From the NCBI GenBank assembly GCA_034359265.1, contig CP136891.1:85268001-85332000 (forward strand): DNA of 64,000 bases. Reading direction: 5' to 3'. The notes under the pieces are model-generated. The model was not told where the DNA came from, ran no database searches, and saw only the letters and a list, made by a program, of their open reading frames with translations. Position numbers and translations under genes: made by a program. The first letter of the stretch is position 1. Every line of letters starts with the position of its first letter. The DNA comes from Canna indica. Lineage: Eukaryota > Streptophyta > Magnoliopsida > Zingiberales > Cannaceae. Positions 12,506 through 26,000 of the stretch are shown in pieces.

Positions 12506-13800
12506 GGGTATGTTTGTTTTATGGGATAAAGCGGATAGAATAAGATGCGAATTTTGATCTCCTCTCGTTGGTGCCTATATAGAATAAGATAGGACTACGG
12601 AAAAGATAAATTTGATAGTATCTGATCGTGCTGGTTGATTGTCTACCATCGTGGTGCTTGAATGGAAGCTCAATTATCATTATTTTTCTTTTTCAAAAGA
12701 AGAGATTCCGATGAGGCCAATGGATTTTGTACAAAGCTAGAGATCTGCTTTGAAATTTTGTAGGGAAATAAGAAGAGTGTAATGTTAGATTGAGATAAGA
12801 TATTTAGTGGAATGCTCTTTTTTTTCTGTCATTTAATTTCTGTGATTTATATTTATGTGCATCCTAGCATTTTCCCATGACTACATATCACCTATTTGAC
12901 AGTTGGCACAAAATTTGAATTTTTAGATCTCTACATCACTCTTTCAGTGATAGAAAAAAATTTGGTAAGTGCCGTTTGACATTTATGAGTCGTAGTATGT
13001 CAGTGATCTGCGATGTAAATGAACTCCATGAATATGAAATGAAATTATAAATAATAGGAAATGTAAGGGATGAAATAAATAAAGAATAATATTTTAATAG
13101 TTATTCTTTTATCTGTTAATATTAGGAATAGATAAAAATAACAAAAAATGACTGCATTATTGTTAAGAATATTGAATATTTATGCTCAAAATAATATATT
13201 GTATTGTGATTTATTTTAATTAATAACAATGTAATAAAACTATAAACTAATTAAGAAGAATTCTTCTAATTTTAAAATAATAAAATTATTATTGATCTTT
13301 TTCATATTAATAACAATCAAAGTTAGATAATTAATAAAAGCATAAATAATTAACCTTTTCTAATCTAATAATATTGATGTAATTAATCCGAGAAGAATAA
13401 ATAGAAATTATTATCACTAAGGTCGAGGGAATGAATAATATCTCTATCTTTATAGTAGATAAAAGCAAATATTCGAATTAACAGGAGCTCAAATGATACA
13501 TTCCAATTAATAGGGAATATAAGAATAGTTAGTTTCACATGAAAACAACAGGATGAGAAATGAACATAGTTTTCAAATTTAACTTAATTGTTAGTATTTT
13601 CATTAGCCGCTGATGAAAATAAATAATATTTTAATTAACCTTATCTGTTATTAGTTTAAAATAAAGGTAAAATATCAAATAAATTTGTGATCAAATTCAA
13701 GAATCAATAGATCTTTATCCAAAATCCATTAATTCTCATATTATCCTAATGTAAAAAATTGCTATTTTTTCCCTTATCAGCACGCAACGTACGCAAAAAT
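12506..13800. other. RNL 3' flank and intergenic spacer
   Basis: Directly after the RNL stop comes gggtatgtttgttttatgggataa, which resembles the left end of the Tourist-like family; no right end was found. The rest is very AT-rich with no supported gene. The RNL 3' UTR must lie at the start of this stretch, but I see no convincing poly(A) signal close to the stop. Confidence 0.5.
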
Positions 13801-13814
13801 AATCCATTCGGAAC

Positions 13815-13834
13815 AACGTTGATGCGTCAACGTT
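13815..13834. promoter_or_regulatory. Perfect dyad in the PUS7-type gene promoter
   Basis: Arms AACGTTGA and TCAACGTT around a TGCG spacer form a perfect 8-bp dyad. It lies about 190-210 bp upstream of the preferred start codon. It could be a dimeric factor site with TTGAC/ACGT cores; this is inference from symmetry and position only. Confidence 0.45.
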
Positions 13835-13959
13835 GAACGTGCAGTCAAAAGGCCGTTACTGCTTTCTTTGTCCCGTTATTAGTACTCGCCACTCGCACGT
13901 GCGAACCTCATGCGAGGGAGAGCCCCGCCTTCGCTCTCAAGCTTGTTCTTCTCCCTCCA

Positions 13960-13968
13960 AAACCCTAA
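13960..13968 (+). promoter_or_regulatory. Telo-box (AAACCCTAA)
   Basis: The AAACCCTAA motif sits about 60 bp before the preferred ATG. Telo-boxes are common in the promoters and leaders of plant genes for ribosome and RNA-metabolism proteins, which fits a pseudouridine synthase. Confidence 0.5.
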
Positions 13969-14023
13969 ACCACTTACCTTTCGAAGTCACCCTCCCGTTC
14001 CAATTCCTCGTCATCTCACGACC

Positions 14024-17000
14024 ATGGCGAAAAGCCTCGACGAGTCGGACGCCGGCATCTCGTGCTTTGTCTCCTCGCTTCCTGGTTTTCGCGGGATCTT
14101 GAAGCAGAGGTCTGTCTTCGCTGTTCTTCCAGATCCTATCTCTCGGTCGCATCCTAATCTGATCGTTCTCGTTATTCGTTTTTGGTTTAGGTTCACTGAT
14201 TTCATTGTCAACGAAGTAGATACTGACGGGAACACCGTCCGTCTAACCTCCTTTGATATCCCCCCAGAGGTAGCAGTTCGATCTTGTTTGTATAAGTCCT
14301 GTTATGCTCTTTTTTGGCATTTAGAGTTTGCTTTCCTGCATCGATGTGTCTGATCAGGAACCAGAGGATAATGCCGAAGAGAACCGTTCTGCCAGTGATA
14401 AGGATTACACCTCGGAGATTGAATCATTTCGGTTGCTTTGCGGTGAGGTTGATGCTGATGCACTGAAGGCGTTTCTCGAGAGTGTTTTGTCTTCGGAAAG
14501 CGATGTACCCCCGATATTGCTTTCCCCCGATCCCGACAAGTCTCACCGAGCGGTTGGTTTCAAAATGTTTGTTCGTTTCCATTACTTTTGACGTCTTTAC
14601 AGTTCTTTTTGCTGTTTTTATTGCATTGTAGGAAGTTCACAATTTCTTTAAGAAGAATTTCAAATTCTTGGTCACTGATACTGTGGAAGAATCAGAAGGG
14701 AGTTCAAAACGCGTAAGGGTGAGGTCTTGGTCAGGCAAAGGGGGACGTCAGGACAAGAGGGGGATGAAACGGAAGGACCCGAGAGATGGCCAAGTATATG
14801 ACAGCAGAGGCACTGATAGTTGGCCGGAGAATCTTGGCAAGTTTCTGAGGTGAGTAATGAGTTGTATATTTTCTTTTCTTCCAAGTATATGATTTATTGT
14901 TAGGCGGAGAGCACTTCTCATTTTAAAACAGTCATTTGAAGTTTTTTTAAAATTCTAACTAAGGATTTAGTATAAGAGAAAATTTCTGTAAAAAGGCAGT
15001 TATTTTTGTATTCCTCATTCAATATTTTCCACCTCAACAGCAATGCAAAGACATCTTTAGCCCTAAAAATGCGAAAAATATGACAACACTAATTTTCCAT
15101 GCTTAAGTTGCTAATGGTAAAACCTGCATTTTCCAAGATGTACATTCTGTTTTTTTTCTTTGTTAGTGCTTACATCAAACATTGACTATTTAAATATTTC
15201 TTTTGGACACAGTAGGATGTTATTGGACTCTTTTTTCTTGAAGAATTTTAAAACCCAAACCAAACTGAACTTCAATTGAAACTGAACCTAATCTGAATAA
15301 AGAATGCTCCATTTTGTGTAATCAATTTTTTTTACTATTTTAGATATAAACACAATTAAATGTTTATTTAAGAAATTTAAACAAAAGTAGAGTCTTCATT
15401 ATCCATAATGTTCCTCTTGATTGGTAGTTCTTAAAAACTTCTTAGTTCACCCATCTTCAAGAAATCTAGCATTTATTACCCTCTTGTAAGTAGTTCTTCA
15501 AGTCTGTAATAACCTTTCTTTTTTTTCCTTTTTATGTTTAGCCATCAATATACGTTCATGTCTAAAACTTTATGATATACTATTAAGCTATATAGGCTGC
15601 GAAAGTCACCTTTTTTTTGTTAACACCCTAAAATAAGATGATATAATGTTCTTCACTCAAGCCTAATTGATGGAGACTTTCTTTTTACCTTTTTTATTTA
15701 ATTGATTAATAATCAGTATAGAGGAAGGCATTTGAAAAATCATATAAATTTGCATCAGAGTACTGTAGTTTGTATCTAATTGGAGATTAGCTCAAGATTT
15801 TGGAAGAATGTTAGTATTGTGATGGATACACTTTCATATGATTAGAAGAAAATACACCGTGGAATAGGTTTGTCAGCTTCTCTTCGATGATAGCTTCTTT
15901 TTGATGATTCTACAATTGAACTTGTTAAGTTTATAAATGACGTTCATTTAGATATCGTCATGGATAAGAATATTATAATAACGATAGTGGGCTTCACTAA
16001 CTTGGCTTTTGTGATTGGTTTATCAATTCAAACTCTTTCATATGCTTCTCTGTAGAGGTCATTTCTTATTAAGTTCTATATTTATTTGTTTCACAAAGTT
16101 TCAACATGATTCTGTTGGGCATTCAGGTTTAATCTTTATAAAGAAAACAAGGATACCCAGGAGGCTTTAGGAATTGTTGGAAAAATGTTAGGAGTTCAGG
16201 TGCATCACAAATTTATTGCCATCTAATTGTTCAATTTAGTAATACTTTGAATTAGGGTTTTTTATTTGTTAATAACTTATTCTTCTTGACAGCAACGATC
16301 ATTTGGTTTTGCTGGTACAAAAGATAAGCGTTCAGTGTCAACTCAGAGGGTAACCTTCTTTCTGCATTGCAAGATGTTTCATGTTTGTTTTTTGTCAAAT
16401 GTATCTTCTATTCTTCTGAAGCTAATATGGAATTTCAATTTTCACTTGGCTCATGATTTTTACCCACTGTAGAATTTTCAAGATACTATCAAGAAGGATG
16501 AAAGTCAATGTAATTTTTTGCAGTTGTATGATTGTATCTTTAGGAAACTTTGCATTGTACAAGCATCTTGGATCACTATTATGTATCATCCAAGTTTCAT
16601 GTATCGTCATTAGTACCCATCTCAGTTTTAGACCCAAATAGGTATGGTAGGTACCATCCTACACTGACACTTTGCATGGATTAATGTTGACCGTTGTTTG
16701 TCAATTTGCATCGGCCCAATCTCTGATTCATTCTTTCAATGTCTACTTTGTCTACAATAACAAAAAGAATATGTTAGTTTAAGGTCCAGTTAGAGTGAAA
16801 TCTGAATGAAATAAGACTCGAGCAAGCAATTAATCTCAAACATATGATTTGAATCATCGAATGTGTCTTTCATATTTACAACACATTTTTGAGAAAATAA
16901 TGTGCTAAATTACCATGAAAAAGGTGTTTGCAATTTGGATCTAATTCAGTAGAATGCTGCTCTCCTATTTTAGTTCATTGTAACATTTAAGGGTTTCAAT

Positions 17001-20000
17001 TCCTGTGAAACAAGGTGCAATCATCCATGTTAGTGCAAAGCTGTCTTCTCATGCCCATTGGTGAATGTACTATTGAGCACATTCTTTTAGCATTAAAACC
17101 TTGGATTGAATCCTGCCAATGAAAGACTATTTGGAAAAAAATGGCAAAATAAAAAATCATAAAAAGTGAAATGGAAGATGTGAATAGGTTGCGAATTATA
17201 TGTAATTGAGCCTTTCCTAAGAGCTTAAGCTTCTGAGGTTGATGGTCACCCAATTAATTTGTGGCTTGCCCGTGAGGGGGAATGCTAAACCATGAATGTG
17301 AAAATTATCCGGTCATTCTTATAAAATTAAATAAAACTTTTGTTGTTGATGTGTATTAACATTGCTAAGATCAAGTGATTGATAATGGGATTAGATTACA
17401 CATACAATTAAAGGATTTAGAGAGAAAACAAAGCATAATACAACATGTGGGAAAGTGTAGAAGGTGAAATTGAGACATTGAATCAACCATATTGTTGTAT
17501 CTAAGAAGTATGTAAATAATAATACTGCTTCTGTTTACTTGGTTCTGCCACCTTTGATTATTTTTCTTGGTATGTTAATAATACTGTCCATTAAATGAGT
17601 GTTTCTTAGATGACTGAAAATGATACGAGATTTCAAAAGAGTTGTTTTAAATGTTCAAGGAAAATATTTTTTTTTTTCTCCTATTAGGTTACTATGTTCA
17701 AGCAACATGCAAAAAGATTAGCTGGACTTAACAGAAGCTTGTTTGGTATTAGAGTAGGGGATTTTTGGTAAGAGCAAGATGTTTTTTTTGCTTTTCTCTT
17801 GATTATTGTTGCATTTTGAGGGTTATACATTGTAGGTAATTTGTCAGTTATGTGAAGGAAGGGCTTGTTCTTGGTCAGCTTTCAGGAAACCGGTTCACAA
17901 TTACTTTGAGGTATTTTGTTCCGCATAGATTGGCAAGATATTGTTATACAGTTCCCATATTTATTTTTGAATAATGGAATTAGGAAATTCAGAACTACTA
18001 ACCTACATATCTTTCTAGAGATGTTGTTGCAGATTGTGAGGATACCATAAAAGCTGCTGCATATGGCCTACAAAGAAATGGGTTTGTCAACTATTATGGT
18101 TTACAGGTAACTTTGTTAGTCTGACTATACTTGATATACTATGTGGTTTTCTTGAAATACTTCCTGGGGAAATTAAATTTCCACTGTGGACTTGTCAATT
18201 GCATCAGCGTTTTGGGAGCAGTTCGGTGCCAACCCATCTTGTTGGAGCAGCATTACTTCGGGGTGAATGGAAACTTGCTACCAACCTGATTCTTGATCCT
18301 AAGGAGGGAGATATCCTTAAACTTGTATATTTGTTATGTGACACAAACTGCCTAAGTTAAAATTATTATCTTTTTTCTTCATCCTTGACCCTGTTCAAAC
18401 AACGTCCGTTCATAAGAGAAGCACGAGAGTATTATAAAGAGCATGGTGATGTTGATTCAACCCTAAAGAAACTACCTCGGCATCTTGTTGCTGAGAAGGC
18501 TATTGTGAGTTCTGCAATTCTCTCTTGTTTAAATGCCTTACAATTTAGGTTTTTCTTAGCCTTACTCATCAATCAAAAATGTTTTCTGGTAAATGAATGT
18601 GGCATTGTTATTTCCATATGCCTCTTCACAACTCATGACAAATCCTCGTGTGTGGAAATTTTGTTGTGTTTCTAAAGAAACATCTTCTACAAATGAACAT
18701 CAAAGATGTTTACATCTCTGATGTCTTGTTTTTCTCCATGTAACTTTCTTTAGTTTCTTTGAAGCTATTCTGTTTGTTATTTTGCCAAACAACAACCTGT
18801 TTGTTAGCTTTAGATACTCTTAACTTTATTTAGTTTCTTTCAAATTATGTTTGTTTTCGGTCTTGCTAATTAACTGAATATTTTGCGTGTTACTTGTAAG
18901 CAAGGTTCAAAAATTCGTACCATACCGCCCGATACGGGCAGTACGTACTGATTTATTAGGAAACCCGTATCCAGTACACCCTGTAAATACTGGGCGTATC
19001 GCCTGGTATTCAATAATACTGCCCAGTATGAGTACACACACTATGGTGCAGAGCACCATACTTAGCAGTATGGTGAGCACCATACTAAGCAGCTGCACCA
19101 TACTGATTGTGCAGCACCTGACCGTACCGGTTTGACCGGTACCGGTATCGGTATTTAAAACTTTGCTTGTAAGTGTTAAATACTTCTTATTAGATGTAAA
19201 TTCTGACATAAAGTTGCTACTTCTGAGATGAAACAGATATTTAGAGCATTTTCATTGTACTCTCCATGCATCAATTGATGATAGAAAAGATATTGATGTT
19301 GGTACTGGATAATACAAGTGAGATAAATCCACTCACTGAAGTGCATTTATGCTCAATTGTCCTTTGTAAATTGACCATTTTCCTTTTTGCTGTATCAGCT
19401 TCAGTGTTTGAAGAAATTTCCTGGAAACTATCTGCAGGCACTAAAGGGTATACCTAGAACATTGAGAATGATGTATGTATTCAGTTCTAAGTTGTTGCGT
19501 AAGTTTGAACTTTCTTTCCTATCAGGTTGCATGGAGCCAAAAAGTGTAGCATTCTTTTAAACATGAGTAGTTCTAATTTTGAGTTCAGGGTTCTAAATGT
19601 GCCGATCAACATGGTTTGGAGGGGTGTTATGACTTACCATCTTAGCAGAACATACTGAATGCCTATGAACACAATTCAATTATGAGGAACAAGTTCAATC
19701 ATCAATATAAGCCTAACCATATTTATCACAGAATTAATCCTAATACATGACACTCAGCTGCAAATTAATAACTAATAGAGTAAATAGAGGGGTTATTGCT
19801 AATGGTAAAACACGAATGACATAGACTGAGTAATGCGGTGGGAGCATCATGGGTATGCTTACCACCAGGTATTAGGGGAGTATTTGATCATATCATTGGG
19901 ATCATGGTTTAAAATACTGGTACCGGTACCGATCTCGGTCGGTGACCAGTACCGGTACCGTACTGACACACGGTAAGGTCCGGTATGAAAAGGCATATCG

Positions 20001-23000
20001 GCCGGGGTTTTTTCTTGCTGCTGCTAAAAATAACTCCAATAACACATAATTGATCAAGAAATACTTAAATTTAAGACGAATCAATAAATAATTGATCAAG
20101 AAGTACTGCATTAGGGTTTTCCACAGATACAAGAGAATCATTATATTGGAATTAATATAGGGCGACACAGGCCCACAACCCAAAGGGTCCAAAAAATCTC
20201 CATTGCTGACCTTAGTCGTGTATGTCCCCAACACCATATGTTGGGATGTGTGGCGACTGATTTGCCCTAATCGTCTTATGTTGCGCTACGCAGAGTCTAC
20301 GTAGATTCTTTGGACCCTTTGGTTTGTGGGTCCATGTCGCCCTATATAAACTCCAATGTAATGATTCTTTTGTATCTATGAAAAATCCTAATACAGTATC
20401 AAATAGTACCCAACGGCTCTTTTTAAGAGCCGTTGGATCATACCGGGCGGTATCGCCCGGTATGATAGCAAATATCGCCCGATATTTGCTAAATATCAGA
20501 GCATACCGGGCGGTATTTACCGGCATATTGCTACAGTGCACAAGGTCATACCGGGCGGTATAGCCCGGTATGATAGCAAATACCGCCCGGTATTTGATAA
20601 ATACCGGGCGGTATTTATCGAGATACCCGGTATTCTCCCATACCGGGTATCTAGTATACCGGTAAGTTCAAAAACCGGTAAATACCGGGTATACCGCCCG
20701 GTACGGTACGATTTTTTGAACCATGATTGGGATTGCTTGAATAATGCCAAGTTCACCTAACATTTTATTGTTGGAGTCGTGAATACTGTTTGACCATTCA
20801 TGATTTGCCTATTTTTGATGTTCCTTATTTATAGTTAACTACTTTGATGATTTATAATATAATGCCTGTACAACTATTTGCCTACACACCCATGAAATTT
20901 TAATTTCACATAACATGCCTTTATATGGTACACTGTAGCTGATGTCTGTAACTCTGTTGTTTTTATTATTCTCCTATTCCAACTTGTTCTCCTTTGTTGA
21001 GACGAAAAGAGAAATCAAGTTTGGTTAATTACATTGCAAAATAAAGATTACATATTTGCCAAGAAGGATGAAATATACCATCATACTAGCACATCAAGAA
21101 ATTCTATTGACTACCTAAGTCCAACAATATTAGAGAAACCTGATAGGAAATTAAATATTATTCATTAATTACTTAATTTCTACCTAATATTCTCAAGAAG
21201 GCAGACTGTTTGAGCTTGGAACTAAACTCCAAAAAGATAAGGCTAAGCTATAAGCAAGATGGTTTGGAATTCAGACATCAAATGCATTGAAACTTGTCCA
21301 AATAGCAAGTCTAAGAGGACTTGTCCAGAGGTTCACAAAGAGAAGGATTTGATAAACGCACGGAGAGAAGCAAGGCCTGTGGAGAGATGCAGTGGGAGGC
21401 AAGGTTCTCTAGATAGGTACATTAAGTATGTTAAGAATATAAATGTATAAAATTGGGTCTGTTCCTAACAACTTAAGTTTTTGGTAAAGTTGGTAATCCA
21501 ATCAAATTTAATATGGTAAGAGAGCAAGAGGTCATAAGTTCAGTTCAATATCGTTATGTACAAAAAAAACATTAGTTAAGTCATCCCACGTGTTGGGTTT
21601 GGATCAATCTTGGATCAATCTGATGAAGTTTTCATGTCCACACACAAGGGAGTGTTTAGAATTTAAATGTATAGATTGGACCCATCTTAATAGTTTAAGC
21701 TTTTTGAAAATTGGTCATCCAATCAAATTTAACAAGGTACGTAAAAAGGCAAAATCATGCAAAAATGGACACCTACAGGGGCAAGCTCTTGCAGAGAGTT
21801 GCATGTGTGCCTGAATATATCTTGAACAATTTTTTGTATTTGATACATGGAGTCAAGTGAATATGTGTGCAACATAGATTTCAAGTTTAAGATGTCTGAT
21901 GAGAGAGTGCTGAAAAGCTACTGTGAGAATGCAAACTAATGTGACTTGTTTAGAATGTGGTGATGAGAAGAAGTACACATTGGAAGCACCTTGCTTAGGA
22001 TTCAGTACACATGGTTGCTGCATATAGCTTACCCACAATCTAAAACATGCGACATTAATAGAGATGGCTTCCTATCAGATAATTTCAAACCTCCCCTCAT
22101 TATATGGCTTAACCTAATTGATAAAGATAGCCCGCCAAAAGATGCAATTGACTCATGCAACTAGCATTATCTACTTGCAGTCACCCACCAATTCCATTGT
22201 CCCTGGCTGCTAATCTCTTCAAGGACTTGGCAGGTCCCATGACATACATTGGTTATTACTCTGTTAACTTTATTTTATTAGCAGTTGGCTTTACTTCATA
22301 CTTATATTTTACTTTATTTGCAATATTTTACTTCATACTTATATATTATTTTTCTTGTTTTAAATTCTTTAGTTCACTTTTTTTATAGGTATGTCCATAG
22401 CTATCAAAGCTATCTATGGAACCATGCAGCCAGCACGAGGGTGCAGAAATATGGCAAGTTTTCCTCTGTCTGTTGTGCTATTTAAATGTTTAGTAAATAG
22501 TTGTGATTATGGAAATCCTCATGGGATTTATTTGACTTGTAGCAAAAATACAGCATGCTGGCCAAAGAGTTTGAACACCGTTTCTTTAGATAACCAATCA
22601 ACCAAATTTTATCTTCCTCCTACAGATGATAATAGTTGATCTTTTAACAAAAAGAAGTTCCACAGACAAACGGATCAGAGCAAATAATTACAACTTCACT
22701 TAATTGATAGAAAAAGATGCAATAGATAATTGATCTCGTAAAATTCACATCACTACCAACACTCAGATTACATTTATTTATAAGATGTTTGGTCAATTAG
22801 GGGCAATGGAAATCTGAAGGCCAGAAGTTTTTTGCCACTCAATCATAAGGTCATGACAACTACTATAAGAGCAATCCCATCTCTCTCTTTCTAGACTTAT
22901 CATCTTGAGCTAGATGTTACCTACTTACCTTTGTGCTGAGAAGTGTGTTTTCTTACAGTAGATACATTTTAGACTTTTATTGATTATGGCTAATAACTTT

Positions 23001-26000
23001 GATTGTGCGTATTTGGATGCTCCAACACTGCTATATCTGCAGAAGGTGATTGGTCTAATTATCTATTTGATTAAATTGGGATTAGGACTTTTTAACTTAG
23101 CTTAGCATTAGTGATCATATGGGTGGTGCCCATTTTATCTAGATATGGGGCAATTTGGCTAATGAAGTGCAATTGTTCACGTTATTTTTCCTCAAGGAGT
23201 TGATCATTAAGGCAAAGTTGATACAATCAAGAAGCAATTTGTCTAATAGAATAGATTCATAGAATAGATAATTAAGAAAACAAGTATATTTTTACCCTGT
23301 ATTTTATGGGGAAGTTTTCTCTAATAGAATAGTGTGGTGATAATATTTAGTGTTGATAACATTGTTGTAGTTCCGTGCATCTGATATCCAGTAATTATTG
23401 TCTATGACAGGAATTTCACAAGTTGTACTAGGAGATTTGGTATTCTGCAAAGAAACCTCTCCTGCAGAAGTATCTTCCTCTGGCATTTCTGAACATGAAG
23501 ATGATTGTAATGAAAGAGATAATTGTTTGTTAGACTTATCTGATGAAGTACAATCTGAAGAAAATGTTCAGTCTGTGAAAGTGAGTTGTTAATTATTATG
23601 ATTGATTTCTGCTCAAACAAATTAGTCACTAAATTTATTTTCTTCCTATTAGTTTAAGTGGTTTGGAACTAGTTTGTATGCAGGCCGGCAAGATATTTCT
23701 TGACACCTAGTCTAAAATTATTTTACACTCTCAAAGTCAATGGAGATTCTTAGTTGAAGATTTGCACCTTTCTACCGTCTGTAAAATTTAAAAATCACGT
23801 ATAACCTGAGATACTTGTAACAATATTATGTCAATGCTTTCATATCAATATAAATCAACTAAAGCACACTGCATGTAAACTCTAAATCCAAAACATGAAC
23901 ATGTCTTTACTCTTTAACAGTTAAGCCACTTATTATATACTGTGATGCACTGATGCATAAACACTGAGTTGCAGACTTACACCTAAAGACTGTAAATGTT
24001 ATGTTTATTTGTGTCTATTATTTGATGTGGCAAATGACAAGTTTAAAATAATTAAATAGTCTTGCAAAATTAAGTATAGTGTTATAGCCTTGCTTAAGTT
24101 ATATGACACACTACCTAGCATAGTGAATAGTTAGCAAATTATGTGCCTATATGGATGAGTTTAAGGTGCCACATTTGTGCCAATCTATATATTGTGCATA
24201 TATTTGTTTCAAAGTTGGATTCTGGATGGAGCTGTTACAACCATCAGCCTAGGATTTATTATGTAATTTACCTTAAATTTAATAGAACATAAAAAATTAT
24301 GTGAAGTGATATACTGCAAATGTGACATTTTCTTTTGTTAAAATAGTTAGCATTACTCAAGTCACCAATGGATGAACAATATCGTGCTAACTAAATGACA
24401 ATTCACTAAAGCCTTGCCTATTAACAGGTTGTTGATTCTGAAGATCTTCTTAAAGGCCTCTATACATTTGAGGATGTTGTACTCCCTTTGCCTGGGTAAT
24501 GAGCATCTCTATTTCCTGTCCACATAAGTATGCAAGTTAATACTAATAGTTAACTTCATTCCACCTCTATTGCAGTTCAAGAATTTTGTATCCAGCTAAT
24601 GACGTTGCTAGTGTGTATCATGATTTGGCAGAGAAGGTGAGCTTTCCTCTAATCTTATAATGATTTATTCACTGTTACCTTGCATAACGAGATGAAAAAT
24701 CATCATCCATTGGACATGTCAAAATAGCACCCTCCACCATTCATATGTGGGACCTCGACCCAACGACCTTGTATCAGATTACTTTTGTTTGGTAATGTAA
24801 CATGATCAACAACGTTCATATAGCAGTCAGAAAAAAACAACATATCCTTTCACAGTACAATGCAGTACTTATTTATTGTTTTATGGATCAGGATGGGATC
24901 AACTTGACTGAAAGTGTTCATGGTGCAAAGTAAGTTAAACCCTGTCCCCCCCTGTAATTTTTTTCAGCAATATCATACCTTGATTTTAGGATGATGTGAT
25001 CATTTTTTACACGCCTTATGTTTTTTGCTATCTTATCTTCTTCTTTTATAAAAAATTAGTTCATGTTGTTTTCATGTTTAGGGAATTTTCAATTTCTTGT
25101 ATGAAGGGAGCTTATAGACGGGTATTTCAGCGTCCACAGGATTTTGTATGGTATGTTAATTTATCTGAACCTTATTTTTTACTCTGCTATGTCAACATTT
25201 TATTAAAAATACTGCTTATTATAGAGAAAATTACTGAGTATGCTTTTCTGGACTCAGGGAACTAGTGGATTATACAGATGACAATATACCTTTGGTAGAG
25301 ACTGATCTGGATATCATGAAGAAAGCTGCTGATTCATCAAAAGAAGTTCATGTAGATAAAATCTCTAGCAGCCTAACTAAGAACTTTGGTCCTGAGCTTT
25401 CGGCTGGTAAACATTTGGGCAATGAGGATCTATTACCGGCAGTGGATCCTGATCATAAATCTGATATTCTATCACCCAAGCTAGCTCTGAAGTTGACATT
25501 CACTCTTCCAACTTCATGCTATGCCACTATGGCCATAAGAGAATTACTTAAATCTTCAACATCGGTATGTGCTGAGAACTAATTGACACTGCATATACAT
25601 TATTCATGTACATGCTTTTAGATTGATGAGCTTTTCCACCAGTCATTGTTCTTGGTCTTCTCCCTAATAAGTGACATACTAATAATTTGGCTTTGTCTTG
25701 GTAGGAGCAGTAGGACTAATTTAATACTGAAATTGAAAATTTGAAATTCATGCTAATACCTTGATTTTAGCATCCCCTATTGTCCGACGAAATTTTTTTC
25801 TAATTGAAATACTATCTTCTTTATATCCAGGCTGCAACTTACATGTCACCATTTTCTTCACTGGTTCCCATTGTATATAAACCTTGTTTAACATCAGATA
25901 TAGATGTCTAATTGTTAAATTGTATACAGTAGAACCAAGGTTTAAAATCTCGGTACTGGTACCGATTTCGGTCACCGGCTGAAACCGGTACCGTACCGAC

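Noticed and set aside
17000..17290. Possible third miniature LTR copy (agcttaagcttctgaggttgatggtcaccc)
   Set aside because: Only loosely similar to the LTR, with no second repeat or primer-binding site.
18311..18345. GT donors after the exon ending at 18310
   Set aside because: Using gtatat at 18325 or gtgaca near 18337 with any nearby AG leads to a stop or the wrong frame, whereas the AT-AC pair restores the conserved block.
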